The translations under genes and the position numbers were made by a program. This document shows positions 20,407-28,350 of a DNA stretch of 64,000 nucleotides, one piece after another; the first letter of the stretch is position 1, and each line of letters opens with the position of its first letter. This DNA comes from Thiobacillus sp. (GTDB lineage: Bacteria > Pseudomonadota > Gammaproteobacteria > Burkholderiales > Thiobacillaceae): NCBI GenBank assembly GCA_019459055.1, contig JAIBEI010000041.1, positions 64,863 through 128,862 of the forward strand, in the 5' to 3' direction. The notes below the pieces were generated by a model. It made no database searches. It worked only from the letters and a program-made list of their open reading frames with translations, and was not told the origin of the DNA.

Positions 20407-21141
20407 ATGACGCCCCCAGACAGCGCCCAGTTCCCTGCTGAATCAACCAGCGCATTGCAATCGCACGGCGTCGTCATCGCCCGCGCCCTGTCACAGCGCG
20501 TGGCCACCGCCGACGGCGAGCTCGCCATCCTGAGCGAAGTCGAGCTCGCGGTCAAAGCGGGTGAAACGCTCGCCATCACCGGTGCCTCGGGCTCTGGCAA
20601 GTCGACGCTGCTGGGCTTGCTGGCGGGACTCGACCAGCCGTCGGCGGGCGAAATCATGTTGCTTGGCCAGCGTATGGGCGACCTCGACGAGGATGCTCGT
20701 GCCCGGCTGCGCGCCGGCCGTGTCGGCTTCGTGTTCCAGTCGTTCCAGCTGTTGCCCGCGCTCACTGCGCTGGAAAACATCCTGCTGCCGCTGGAACTGG
20801 CCGGCCGCGCCGACGCGCGTGAACGCGCAACCTACTGGCTCGACCGCGTCGGCCTTGCCGCGCGCGCCGGCCACACGCCGCGCCAGCTGTCCGGCGGCGA
20901 GCAGCAGCGCGTCGCCCTCGCGCGCGCCTTCGCCACCGATCCCGAAATCGTGTTCGCCGACGAGCCCACCGGCAACCTCGACGCCGAAACCGGCGCGCGC
21001 ATCATCGAACTCCTGTTCGAACTCAACGCCTCCGCCCACACCACCCTGATCCTGGTCACTCACGACGAGGCACTGGCGGGGCGCTGCCAGCGCCGGCTGC
21101 ATCTGGTCGCAGGCCAGATGCGCGAGGCGGCGCTCGCATGA
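20407..21141 (+). CDS. ABC transporter ATP-binding protein (YbbA-like)
   Basis: Cytoplasmic ATPase of a MacB/LolD/FtsE-type ABC system. In the 244-residue protein, Walker A is GASGSGKST (59-67), the signature is LSGGEQQR (161-168), Walker B is [12 protein letters not shown] (181-192) and the H-loop is VTHDEA. The track starts at 20323 inside the tesA promoter region; the ATG at 20407 is preferred. It overlaps the permease start by 4 bases. By analogy with ybbA-ybbP next to tesA, it probably powers extraction or release of an envelope lipid-like substrate, but the substrate is unknown. Confidence 0.93.
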   Translation: MTPPDSAQFPAESTSALQSHGVVIARALSQRVATADGELAILSEVELAVKAGETLAITGASGSGKSTLLGLLAGLDQPSAGEIMLLGQRMGDLDEDARARLRAGRVGFVFQSFQLLPALTALENILLPLELAGRADARERATYWLDRVGLAARAGHTPRQLSGGEQQRVALARAFATDPEIVFADEPTGNLDAETGARIIELLFELNASAHTTLILVTHDEALAGRCQRRLHLVAGQMREAALA

Positions 21142-23687
21142 CCTTCCTGCGGAAGGGTCGCTGCGCAGCAGCGGGGTACCCGCCGGCGTACCCTTTACGG
21201 GTGCTCCGGATCGGCCTGTGGCTGCTGCGGCGCGAACGCGCCAGCGGCGAGTGGCGGGTGCTGCTGCTGGCGCTGATCATCGGCGTCGGCAGCGTGTCCA
21301 CCACCGGCTTTCTGGGCGACCGCCTCAAGCGCGCAATGAGCGAACAGGGCGCCGGCTTTCTCGGCGCCGACCTGCTCGTCACCAGCCCGCGCCCGATCGC
21401 GGACTGGCCTAGCCTTCCTATTGAAAACAGCGCGCCCGCGCTGGCAACCAGCCAGGCGCTCGAATTCGCCAGCATGGTGAGCCGTGGCGATGCCTTCCAG
21501 CTTGCCACCCTGCGCGCGGTCGACGCCGCCTATCCGGTGCGCGGGGTGGTGCGCATCGCCGACCGCCCGTTTGAACCGGGCGTCCCGCGCCCGGCGCAGC
21601 CACCGCCTGGCGCGATTTACGTCGAGCCGTCGCTGCTGCCGCTGTTGTCCGCCAGCGTCGGCGACAGCGTGCAGATCGGCGAAACCAGCTTTCGCATCGC
21701 CGGTATCGTGGCCGAAGAGCCGGGCCAGCTCGGCGGCGTGTTCGGCCTTGCCCCACGCGTGTTCCTGCGCGTCGACGAAGTCGAACGAACCCGCGTGCTG
21801 CAGCCCGGCAGCCGCCTCACCTACCTGTATCAGTTTGCGGGCGAGCCCGATCAACTCGCCGCATTCGGCGCGGCGTTGAAGCCAACGCTCGACAGCACCC
21901 AGCGCCTCATCGGTTCGCGCGAAGGCATCGAAACCCTGCGCGGCGCCTTCGCAAACGCCGACCGCTACATCCAGCTCACCGCCTTGATCAGCCTCTTGCT
22001 GTCGGTGGCCGCAATCGCCATCGCCGCCCACCATCACGCGCTGCGTCATTACGACCAGGCCGCGCTCTTGCGCTGCTTCGGCGCCACCACCGCGCAGCTG
22101 CGCTCGCTCTATGCCGTCCAGCTGCTGACGCTGGGGCTGCTGGGCAGCCTCGCTGGCGTGGCGGTCGGCGCGCTGATGCAACAGGCGCTGGCGGGGCTGA
22201 TCCTGCCTGACGCCGTCACCCGGCTGCCGTCGCTTGGCCTGGCGCCGGTGGGCGTCGCCGTCGTCAGCGGCCTGTTGGCGCTGGCGGGCGCCGCCCTGCC
22301 GGCACTGATGCGCCTGATCCGGGTGCCGCCGCTACGCGTGCTGCGGCGCGACCTGCCGCCGCTGCCTGTGGCGGCGTGGCTGGGCGCCGCGGTCAGCGGA
22401 TCGGCGCTGCTGGGGCTGATTGCCTGGTATGCGGGCGACGCCAAGCTGGTCGGCGTCTTCGTCGGCGCGCTGGCGGGACTGGTCGGCGTGCTGATCCTGC
22501 TGGCGCGGCTGGCGCTGGTGGCCGGCCGCGGCGTGCAGCGCATGGCCCACGGCCCGCTGCGCTTCGGCCTCGCGCAGCTGCTGCGCCACCGCTTCGACAG
22601 CACCCTGCAACTCGGCGCCTTCACCCTGGCGCTGTTCCTGGTGGCCCTGCTGGCGCTGGTGCGCAGCGATCTCATCGCCGGCTGGCAGCAGCAACTGCCG
22701 CCGCAAGCCCCCAACTTCTTTCTGGTGAACATCGCGCCGCACCAGCAGCAGGCGGTTGCCGCCTACCTGTCGCAACATCGCCTTCAGGCCTCCGCGCTCT
22801 ACCCCATGGTGCGTGGCCGCCTGGTCAGCAAGAACGGCACCCCCATCGTCGAGACGCTGCCCGAGGATGCGCGCGACACCAACACCCTGCGGCGCGAGCT
22901 CAACCTCACCTGGACCGCCACCCTGCCCGCCAACAACGCCGTGCTGGCCGGACAGTGGCACGGCGAGCGCAGCGCCGCCTCAATATCGGTCGAGTCTGGG
23001 ATGGCCGAGCGGCTGAATCTTGCGGTCGGCGACCAGCTCGGCTTCCAGATCGGCGACCAGACGCTCGTCGCGCGCATCACCAGCATCCGCAGCGTGAAGT
23101 GGGATTCGATGCAACCCAATTTCTTCGTCATCTTCGCCCCCGGCCAGCTCGACGCCCTGCCCGCCAGTTCCATTGCCAGCGTCTACGTGCCACCCGACGC
23201 CACCGGCGTGCTGCCCGGCTTCGTCAAGGCCTTCCCCGGCATCACCGTGCTCGCGCTCGACAAGCTCATCGCCAACATCGAAGCCGTGTTCGCGCAGATC
23301 ATCGGCGCCATCCAGCTGCTGCTGGGCTTTTTGCTTGCTGCCGGCATGGCCGTTGTCGTCGCCACGCTGCTGGCCAGCCTCGACGCGCGCCAGCAGGAAG
23401 CGGTGCTGCTGCGCACCCTCGGCGCCCAGCGCGCCTACCTGGCCAAGGGGTTGTGGAGTGAATTCATCGCCCTGGGATTGCTGGCCGGGCTGCTCGCCAG
23501 CGCCTGCGCCGAAATCGCCATGGCGCTGATCGCCGATCGCCTTTTCGACCTGCCGCTGCGCCTGCACCCCTGGCTGTGGCTTGCGCTGCCGCTGGCCGGC
23601 GCGCTGCTGGTCGGCATGAGCGGCTGGCTCACCACGCGGCATATCACCCGGGTGCCGCCGATGCAGTCGATCCGCGCGCTGGGTTGA
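21138..23687 (+). CDS. FtsX-like ABC permease (YbbP-like)
   Basis: Large inner-membrane permease of the FtsX/MacB family, 849 residues. An N-terminal helix (LLLALIIGVGSVSTTGFLGD) is followed by a periplasmic domain, then several hydrophobic helices (for example LISLLLSVAAIAIAAHH), a second periplasmic domain and three C-terminal helices, as in YbbP. The ATG overlaps the ATPase stop. The first 21 residues ([21 protein letters not shown]) are encoded by a palindromic GC-rich stretch. A GTG at 21201 (VLRIGLWLLRRE) would give a start more like other family members, so the start is uncertain. Confidence 0.9.
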   Translation: MTFLRKGRCAAAGYPPAYPLRVLRIGLWLLRRERASGEWRVLLLALIIGVGSVSTTGFLGDRLKRAMSEQGAGFLGADLLVTSPRPIADWPSLPIENSAPALATSQALEFASMVSRGDAFQLATLRAVDAAYPVRGVVRIADRPFEPGVPRPAQPPPGAIYVEPSLLPLLSASVGDSVQIGETSFRIAGIVAEEPGQLGGVFGLAPRVFLRVDEVERTRVLQPGSRLTYLYQFAGEPDQLAAFGAALKPTLDSTQRLIGSREGIETLRGAFANADRYIQLTALISLLLSVAAIAIAAHHHALRHYDQAALLRCFGATTAQLRSLYAVQLLTLGLLGSLAGVAVGALMQQALAGLILPDAVTRLPSLGLAPVGVAVVSGLLALAGAALPALMRLIRVPPLRVLRRDLPPLPVAAWLGAAVSGSALLGLIAWYAGDAKLVGVFVGALAGLVGVLILLARLALVAGRGVQRMAHGPLRFGLAQLLRHRFDSTLQLGAFTLALFLVALLALVRSDLIAGWQQQLPPQAPNFFLVNIAPHQQQAVAAYLSQHRLQASALYPMVRGRLVSKNGTPIVETLPEDARDTNTLRRELNLTWTATLPANNAVLAGQWHGERSAASISVESGMAERLNLAVGDQLGFQIGDQTLVARITSIRSVKWDSMQPNFFVIFAPGQLDALPASSIASVYVPPDATGVLPGFVKAFPGITVLALDKLIANIEAVFAQIIGAIQLLLGFLLAAGMAVVVATLLASLDARQQEAVLLRTLGAQRAYLAKGLWSEFIALGLLAGLLASACAEIAMALIADRLFDLPLRLHPWLWLALPLAGALLVGMSGWLTTRHITRVPPMQSIRALG

Positions 23688-23753
23688 ATGGCAACTGGTA
23701 GCTTTGTGCGGATCGACTATCTATAAAAGGAAACTCACTTATTCTTGAATAAT

Positions 23754-23813
23754 GCGTAGGGTGCAATCTGTGCACCTTCAGACGTCAATCGATGCACAGA
23801 GTGCACCCTACGC
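23754..23813. repeat. GTAGGGTGCAC inverted repeat, family B, copy 2
   Basis: GCGTAGGGTGCAATCTGTGCACC pairs with GATGCACAGAGTGCACCCTACGC. It fills the gap between the permease gene and the Tat-exported protein, 48 bases before the latter start. Confidence 0.85.
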
Positions 23814-23860
23814 CAAGCATCTCGCACGTTGCGTTTGCTCATGTATGTAAGGAGGTCATC

Positions 23861-24205
23861 ATGCACAGAAGAAATTTCCTCGCCACGCTCGCGTTCGGGC
23901 TCTCTTTGGCCTTCCCAGCGGCCGGCCTGGCCCAGGGCAAGGTACTGATCACGTCCCCGGCTGACGGCGCCATTCTCGACGCGATGGACGAGAACCATCT
24001 GGTCTATGAAGTGGATCCCGGCCCGCGCGGCGATCACGTCCACGTTTACGTCGACAACCGGGAAATCGGGATATTACGCAAGCTCAAGGGCAGCTATTTA
24101 CTGGAAAGCCTGTCATCCGGCGCGCGCAATCTCTGCGTCAAAGTGGTGAACAAGGCCCACGTGCCCGTTGGCATCGAGCAGTGCGTCAAGGTCACGGTGA
24201 AATAG
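23861..24205 (+). CDS. Tat-exported small periplasmic protein of unknown function
   Basis: A 114-residue exported protein. The N terminus MHRRNFLATLAFGLSLAFPAAGLA has a twin-arginine RRNFLA motif, a moderate hydrophobic core and an AXA-like cleavage site, suggesting Tat export. The mature part (KVLITSPADGAILDAMDENHLVYEV) looks like a small beta-sandwich, with two cysteines (NLCVKV and EQCVKV) that could form a disulfide or bind metal. An unusually good ribosome-binding site (AAGGAGG) precedes the ATG. The next gene, a small membrane protein, starts 3 bases after the stop. I do not recognise a family; a CopC-like role is only a guess from fold and neighbour. Confidence 0.7.
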   Translation: MHRRNFLATLAFGLSLAFPAAGLAQGKVLITSPADGAILDAMDENHLVYEVDPGPRGDHVHVYVDNREIGILRKLKGSYLLESLSSGARNLCVKVVNKAHVPVGIEQCVKVTVK

Positions 24206-24208
24206 GCC

Positions 24209-24619
24209 GTGGGGGGGGAAAACCTCGCCTACGCCCTGACCCAGGTGGTGCATAACTTCGGCGCGGCTGCCGTGCTCGGCGGTGCGCTGTTCGCGCTGTG
24301 GCCCGCATCCAGGCTGGAAAACGGGCGCAGCTTCGCCTGGCTGATCCTGATTGCCTGGGGCGCGCAAATCGCCAGCGGCGGGCTGTTCGGCCTCACCAGC
24401 CTCTACTACTACGGCGAGACGCCGGACCTGAGCAGCATTGCCATGGCGGCCCTCACCATCAAAGTGGCGGCGGCGGCGGCGGGATTCCTGCTTGCGGCCT
24501 TCTATCTCCTCCGCGGCCGGGAATGGGATCGCGTGCGCGTGAAACGCATCTTTTTGGGCCTGACTGCGCTGGGCGCCATCGCCCTGACGGCAGCGGCCTT
24601 CCTGCGCTGGTTTTCATAA
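24209..24619 (+). CDS. Small four-helix membrane protein (CopD-like)
   Basis: A 136-residue inner-membrane protein with four predicted helices, beginning ENLAYALTQVVHNFGAAAVLGGALFAL and including VAAAAAGFLLAAFYLL and LGLTALGAIALTAAAFL. The arrangement resembles the CopD / copper-resistance membrane domain, but only one helix carries a clear histidine (H in VVHNFG), so metal transport is uncertain. It starts with GTG 3 bases after the Tat-exported protein and the two are surely one transcript. The GTG sits in a run of eight G, an error-prone place for the start assignment. Confidence 0.65.
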   Translation: MGGENLAYALTQVVHNFGAAAVLGGALFALWPASRLENGRSFAWLILIAWGAQIASGGLFGLTSLYYYGETPDLSSIAMAALTIKVAAAAAGFLLAAFYLLRGREWDRVRVKRIFLGLTALGAIALTAAAFLRWFS

Positions 24620-24715
24620 GCTGCCAGGATATTGCCGGGACTGCGACCGACTGATCGCATAGATTCCGCTGCCTGCCGTCATGGTCAGCACCTGAGACTT
24701 GCGCGAGAATGCCGC

Positions 24716-25069
24716 ATGGACGTCTTCCGCATCTTTCACCTGCAATGCGCGCGCCGCCTGCCCGCGCTGCCTGAATCCCATCCCTGCTCGCGCCTGCACG
24801 GTCATTCGTTCCGGGTCGAACTCACCGTCAGCGGCGAAGTCGATCCGGCACTTGGCTGGGTGCTCGACTTCGCCGACATCGAGGCGGCCTGGCGGCCCGT
24901 TCATGCGGCGCTCGATCATCGCACCCTCAACGACATCGCCGGGCTGGAAAACCCGACCAGCGAAAACCTGGCCGTGTGGTTATGGCAGCAGATCAAACCT
25001 GTGCTGCCCGGCTTGTCGCAGGTGAGTGTGATGGAAACGCACGATTCGGGCTGCATCTACCGCGGCTAA
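24716..25069 (+). CDS. queD: 6-carboxytetrahydropterin synthase QueD-like protein
   Basis: Small tunnel-fold enzyme of the PTPS/QueD family that makes 6-carboxy-tetrahydropterin for queuosine, or a related pterin step. The 117 residues carry the zinc-histidine motif RLHGHSFRVELTV with a preceding cysteine (HPCSRLHGH), the region WVLDFADIEAAW, LDHRTLND (catalytic Asp/His), the PTSEN purine-binding turn, and the C-terminal ETHDSGCIY glutamate. The N-terminal zinc histidine is in IFHLQCARRL. The ORF track begins 28 codons upstream without support. It appears to be a single-gene unit. Confidence 0.85.
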   Translation: MDVFRIFHLQCARRLPALPESHPCSRLHGHSFRVELTVSGEVDPALGWVLDFADIEAAWRPVHAALDHRTLNDIAGLENPTSENLAVWLWQQIKPVLPGLSQVSVMETHDSGCIYRG

Positions 25070-25185
25070 CCGGACCCGTTCCCGACGCAGCAGCTTTTAT
25101 TGGTTCGTTGAGCCGCCTCAATAGAGCGCTGTTCTTAATGGTTATCGATCCCGGATTGTCCATTGGGCACGCGAGGTGTTCAGTA

Positions 25186-25241
25186 GTAGGGTGCGCCGTG
25201 CGCACCATGGAGCATGGATCGGTGCGCATGGCGCACCCTAC
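25186..25241. repeat. GTAGGGTGCGC inverted repeat, family B, copy 3
   Basis: GTAGGGTGCGCCGTGCGCACC faces GGTGCGCATGGCGCACCCTAC across 14 bases. The arms are GC-richer than the other two copies, with compensating changes on both sides, so the hairpin itself seems conserved. The rest of the 25070-25332 gap shows nothing I can identify. Confidence 0.85.
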
Positions 25242-25332
25242 GAGCCGCATCTACCGCGGCTTGCAGCCAGGCAAACATCAAACAGGCCTACAAGCGCTGG
25301 ATGCCGGCTCAAGCATGGTTGTTTTGTATCGG

Positions 25333-25361
25333 TTGACATATTCCAACAATCGTTAGAATAT
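25333..25361 (+). promoter_or_regulatory. Promoter and palindromic operator of the ArsR-rhodanese cluster
   Basis: TTGACA (25333-25338) is followed by the imperfect 24-bp palindrome ATATTCCAACAATCGTTAGAATAT (25338-25361). The palindrome spans the spacer and the -10 region (TAGAAT/GAATAT) and lies 7 bases before the ATG. This is the right place and shape for autorepression by the ArsR-type regulator that follows, and the AT-rich form recalls BigR/SqrR operators. Confidence 0.75.
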
Positions 25362-25368
25362 GTGAGGC

Positions 25369-26031
25369 ATGATCCAACGACACACCAAGGACCTGCTCTA
25401 TGAACAGGTCGCCCGCATCGGCAAGGCCGTCTCCAGCCCCAAGCGGCTGGAATTGCTGGAAGTTCTGGCGCAGGGCGAAAAAACCGTTGAGGCCCTGGCA
25501 GCCGAAGCCAGAATCGACATCAAGCTGGCGAGCGCGCACCTCAAGGTGCTGAAGGCGGCGCGGCTGGTCGAGGCACAGCGCGACGGGCGCTTCATCGCCT
25601 ATCGCCTGTCCGGCAACGACGTGAGTGCGCTATGGGTCAACCTGCGCACGGTGGCCGAAGAGCATCTGGTCGAGCTCAAGGTGGCGATGGACCAGATTTT
25701 CGCCGCGCCGGAAAATCTCAATGCCGAAACGCGGCGCTCGCTGATGGAGAAGGCGCGACGCGGCGACGTGGTGGTGATCGACGTGCGCCCGTCTGACGAA
25801 TACGCCAGCGGCCACCTGCCGTTTGCGCGCTCGATGCCGCTCGACGAGATTCTTCAGCGAATCAAGGAGCTGCCCGCCGACAAGGAAATCGTCGCCTATT
25901 GCCGCGGCCCCTTCTGCATGATGTCCGCCGAGGCCGTGGCGCTGCTGAAAGAGCACGGCTACCGCGCGCAGAAGATCGCCGACGGCACGCCGGAATGGCA
26001 GGCGGCGGGATTGCCGCTGGCCGAATCCTGA
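25369..26031 (+). CDS. ArsR-family repressor fused to a rhodanese domain
   Basis: A 220-residue regulator. Residues about 8-95 form a winged helix of the ArsR/SmtB type (SSPKRLELLEVLAQGEKTVEALAAEA, SAHLKVLKAARLVEAQRDG). Residues about 125-218 form a rhodanese domain with active-site Cys178 in AYCRGPFCMM and a second cysteine at 183. The winged-helix part has no cysteine at all, so it lacks the two-cysteine polysulfide switch of BigR/SqrR and the metal sites of ArsR; sensing is more likely through the rhodanese loop. It sits over its own palindromic operator and heads a transcript with a periplasmic rhodanese and a TauE/SafE permease, indicating response to sulfane sulfur or sulfide. Confidence 0.9.
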   Translation: MIQRHTKDLLYEQVARIGKAVSSPKRLELLEVLAQGEKTVEALAAEARIDIKLASAHLKVLKAARLVEAQRDGRFIAYRLSGNDVSALWVNLRTVAEEHLVELKVAMDQIFAAPENLNAETRRSLMEKARRGDVVVIDVRPSDEYASGHLPFARSMPLDEILQRIKELPADKEIVAYCRGPFCMMSAEAVALLKEHGYRAQKIADGTPEWQAAGLPLAES

Positions 26032-26064
26032 ACTTTTCATAACCTTTCTCGCCAAGGAACCTTC

Positions 26065-26538
26065 ATGAACAAAACCCTGATTTCACTGTTTGCCGGCTTC
26101 GCCCTGCTGGCCGCACCGGCCCATGCGGAAGACAGCCCCGCCGTCGTCGATGCGCTTTCCGGCTACATGGACTTCGCCGAATACAGCAGCAGCCTGATCT
26201 GGCCGGAGCAGATCCCGAAGGATGACTGGAACAAGGTCTTCATCGTCGATGCGCGCGACGCCGACCAGTTCGCCAAAGAACACATCCCCGGCGCGGTCAA
26301 CATCGACTGGCGGCAGTCGGTGGCACGGCGCAGCGAACTGCCGAAAGACCGCATGGTGGTGATGTACTGCAATTCCGGCTCGCTGTCCGCGCAGGCGGTG
26401 TTCGCCCTGCGCCTGCTCGGTCACGAGAACGTGAAGGTGCTGCAGGACGGCATCGAAGGCTGGAAAGCCAAGGGCGGCTTCGAGGCCCACGCGCGCGCCA
26501 GCCAGCCCGCCGGGCACCAAAGCCCTGCCGGAAAGTGA
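26065..26538 (+). CDS. Periplasmic rhodanese-like sulfurtransferase
   Basis: A 157-residue exported single-domain rhodanese. A signal peptide (MNKTLISLFAGFALLAAPAHA) precedes the domain with FIVDARDADQFAKEHIPGAVNI and the active-site loop with Cys102 (VMYCNSGSLSAQA). It would transfer or carry sulfane sulfur in the periplasm. It is 33 bases after the ArsR-rhodanese gene and 41 bases before the permease, so the three form one operon. The C terminus (GFEAHARASQPAGHQSPAGK) is a disordered tail. Confidence 0.9.
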   Translation: MNKTLISLFAGFALLAAPAHAEDSPAVVDALSGYMDFAEYSSSLIWPEQIPKDDWNKVFIVDARDADQFAKEHIPGAVNIDWRQSVARRSELPKDRMVVMYCNSGSLSAQAVFALRLLGHENVKVLQDGIEGWKAKGGFEAHARASQPAGHQSPAGK

Positions 26539-26579
26539 AGCGTGGCACACCTGTTGGTTTGATTTGACCGGGAGTTGAT

Positions 26580-27383
26580 ATGGACATCCTTGTGATCCTC
26601 GCCGGCGCGGCAACCGGCATCGTGCTGGGCCTGTTCGGCAGCGGCGGCTCGATCATCGCCACCCCGGCGCTGCTCTATCTGCTCGACGTGGCGCCCAAGT
26701 CGGCCATCGCCATGAGCCTGGGCATCGTCGCGGTGACCGCCACGATCGCCGCGCTGGACAACTGGAAACGCGGCAACGTGGATGTGTCGGTGGCCGCGGT
26801 GTTCGGCCTGTTCGGCGTGGTCGGCACCTACGCCGGGGCGCGCCTCGGGGTGGTGACCCCCGTAGTCATCCAGCTCGTGGTGTTCGCCCTGGTGATGTAC
26901 GCGGCGGCCTGGCGCATGCTCAAGCCGGCCCGGCTCGCCGTTCCTGCATCCGGGGGTGCAGCCATATCCGCATCCGGTGGCGCGGCCGCGCTGCCCTGCA
27001 CCGGCCTGTTCTCCCCGTGCATGGCGCACATGGCCCTGCACGGCATCGGCGTCGGCGTGCTCACCGGCTTCGTCGGCGTCGGCGGCGGTTTCCTTATCGT
27101 CCCGGCTCTGGTGCTGCTCTCGCGCATCCCCATGAAGATCGCGGTCGGCACCTCGCTCGCCATCGTCGCCGTCAAGTCCTACGCGGGCTTCGCAGGCTAC
27201 ATGGGCGCGGTGCCCATCGACTGGGCACTGATGGGCGGCTTCACCGCCGTCACCGTGGTGGCCAGCTTCGCCGGCACCCGGATCGCGCACCGCTTTTCGC
27301 AGGACGCCCTGAAGCGCGCTTTCGCGGTGTTCCTGCTGTTCGTCGCCAGCTACATTTTGCTGAAAAGCGTCATCGGCGGATAA
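26580..27383 (+). CDS. TauE/SafE family sulfite/organosulfonate-type membrane permease
   Basis: A 267-residue inner-membrane protein with about eight helices in two homologous halves. The halves start ILAGAATGIVLGLFGSGGSI and GIGVGVLTGFVGVGGGFLIVPAL; the repeated glycine-rich motif G-x-G-G is the TauE/SafE (DUF81) signature. Members move sulfite, sulfoacetate or other sulfur anions. Placement behind a sulfur-sensing repressor and a rhodanese suggests export of a sulfur oxyanion such as sulfite or thiosulfate. A cysteine in ALPCTGLFSPCMAHM between the halves is unusual, but I cannot say more. Confidence 0.9.
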   Translation: MDILVILAGAATGIVLGLFGSGGSIIATPALLYLLDVAPKSAIAMSLGIVAVTATIAALDNWKRGNVDVSVAAVFGLFGVVGTYAGARLGVVTPVVIQLVVFALVMYAAAWRMLKPARLAVPASGGAAISASGGAAALPCTGLFSPCMAHMALHGIGVGVLTGFVGVGGGFLIVPALVLLSRIPMKIAVGTSLAIVAVKSYAGFAGYMGAVPIDWALMGGFTAVTVVASFAGTRIAHRFSQDALKRAFAVFLLFVASYILLKSVIGG

Positions 27384-27455
27384 CGATGGCTTTGCATGGT
27401 CGTGTCGTCTCCCGGCAATCGCCCGATGGCGCTTGCACCGGCCATGCCGAGGCCC

Positions 27456-27641
27456 GCCAACAACGAGACCGGCAGCCGGCAGCCCGTGCACGCGATCGCC
27501 GATCTCGCCCATGCCGCAGGCGCGCTGATGCCCGTCGATGCGGCCCAGGCCGTTGGCAAGGTGGCGGTGGACGTGGAGGCGCTGGGCACCGACCTGTTGA
27601 CCCTGGTTGGCCACAAGTTCTACGCGCCCAAGGGCGTGGAG
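27456..27641 (+). pseudogene. Fragment of a cysteine desulfurase (class V aminotransferase)
   Basis: The reading frame at 27396-27665 contains about 62 residues that read as the middle of an IscS/NifS-type cysteine desulfurase: ANNETGSRQPVHAIADLAHAAG, VDAAQAVGKVAVDV and LVGHKFYAPKG, including the pyridoxal-phosphate lysine in GHK. Nothing upstream resembles the N-terminal third, and the frame breaks just after APKGVEGL, where a normal enzyme continues GALY. So it is a relic, not a working gene, although it retains an open 89-codon frame. It lies between the TauE/SafE permease and a methyltransferase, at the end of a sulfur cluster where a complete enzyme may once have stood. Confidence 0.75.
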
Positions 27642-27690
27642 GGGCTAGCGCAGCCGCAGCCTTGATCGGCGCCTGGCAGTCGCTCACGGC

Positions 27691-28332
27691 ATGAACCCTG
27701 CCGACTACGACGCCTGGTACGCCACCCCGCGTGGGCGCTGGCTCGGCGAAGCCGAATACGCGCTGGCCGCGCGCCTGCTCGCGGCGCAACAGGGCGACAG
27801 CCTGCTCGACGGCGGCTGCGGCACCGGCTGGTTCACCCGCCGCGCCGCCGCCGACGGGCTCGCCACAACGGGACTCGACCCCAATACCGCCTGGCTGGAT
27901 TACGCGCACGCCCACGGCAGCCCGGCATCGAACTGGGTGGAAGGCGACGCGCGCAACCTGCCGTTTGCCGACACCAGCTTCGATCACGTGCTGTCGATCG
28001 CCGCGCTGTGTTTTGTGGACGACGAGCGCCGGGCCGTGGCCGAGGCCGTGCGGGTGGCACGCCACCGCTTCGCCATCGGCTGGCTCAACCGGAGCAGCTT
28101 GCTGTATTGGCAGAAGGGCCGGGGCGGCGGCAGCGGCGCCTATCGCGGCGCCCGCTGGCATACCGCTGGCGAAGTGCGTGCGCTGTTCTCCGGCTTACCG
28201 GTGCGCAAGCTGAAATTGCGATCGGCGATTTTTCTGCCTTCCGCCACGCGCACGGCCCGCTGCCTGGAACGGGCCATCCCTGGTGCGCTGCCATGGGGCG
28301 GGCTGCTGCTGGCAACCGGCGAAAAGGCCTGA
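27691..28332 (+). CDS. SAM-dependent methyltransferase (Methyltransf_11 type)
   Basis: A 213-residue class I methyltransferase. Motif I is LLDGGCGTGWFT (38-49), the acidic residue after strand 2 is in TTGLDPNTAWLDYA, motif post-I/II is WVEGDARNLPFADTSFDHVLSIAALCFVDD, and the remainder is the small C-terminal lid. It has no membrane segment. The type resembles small-molecule or quinone/lipid methyltransferases; the actual substrate is unknown. It follows the desulfurase fragment and precedes a convergent gene. Confidence 0.85.
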   Translation: MNPADYDAWYATPRGRWLGEAEYALAARLLAAQQGDSLLDGGCGTGWFTRRAAADGLATTGLDPNTAWLDYAHAHGSPASNWVEGDARNLPFADTSFDHVLSIAALCFVDDERRAVAEAVRVARHRFAIGWLNRSSLLYWQKGRGGGSGAYRGARWHTAGEVRALFSGLPVRKLKLRSAIFLPSATRTARCLERAIPGALPWGGLLLATGEKA

Positions 28333-28350
28333 TTCGCCGCGGCGAGGACA

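Noticed and set aside
17328-25241. CRISPR array from the recurring repeats
   Set aside because: Repeats are palindromic, few, far apart and without regular spacers; no cas genes.
25070-25332. Hidden small gene between queD and the ArsR-rhodanese gene
   Set aside because: Frames at 24976-25403 cross a family B repeat and the operator and have no ribosome-binding site or recognisable content.
27017-27694. 225-codon frame covering the end of the TauE/SafE gene and the desulfurase fragment
   Set aside because: Arg-rich frame-shifted reading of the permease; the desulfurase homology lies in another frame.
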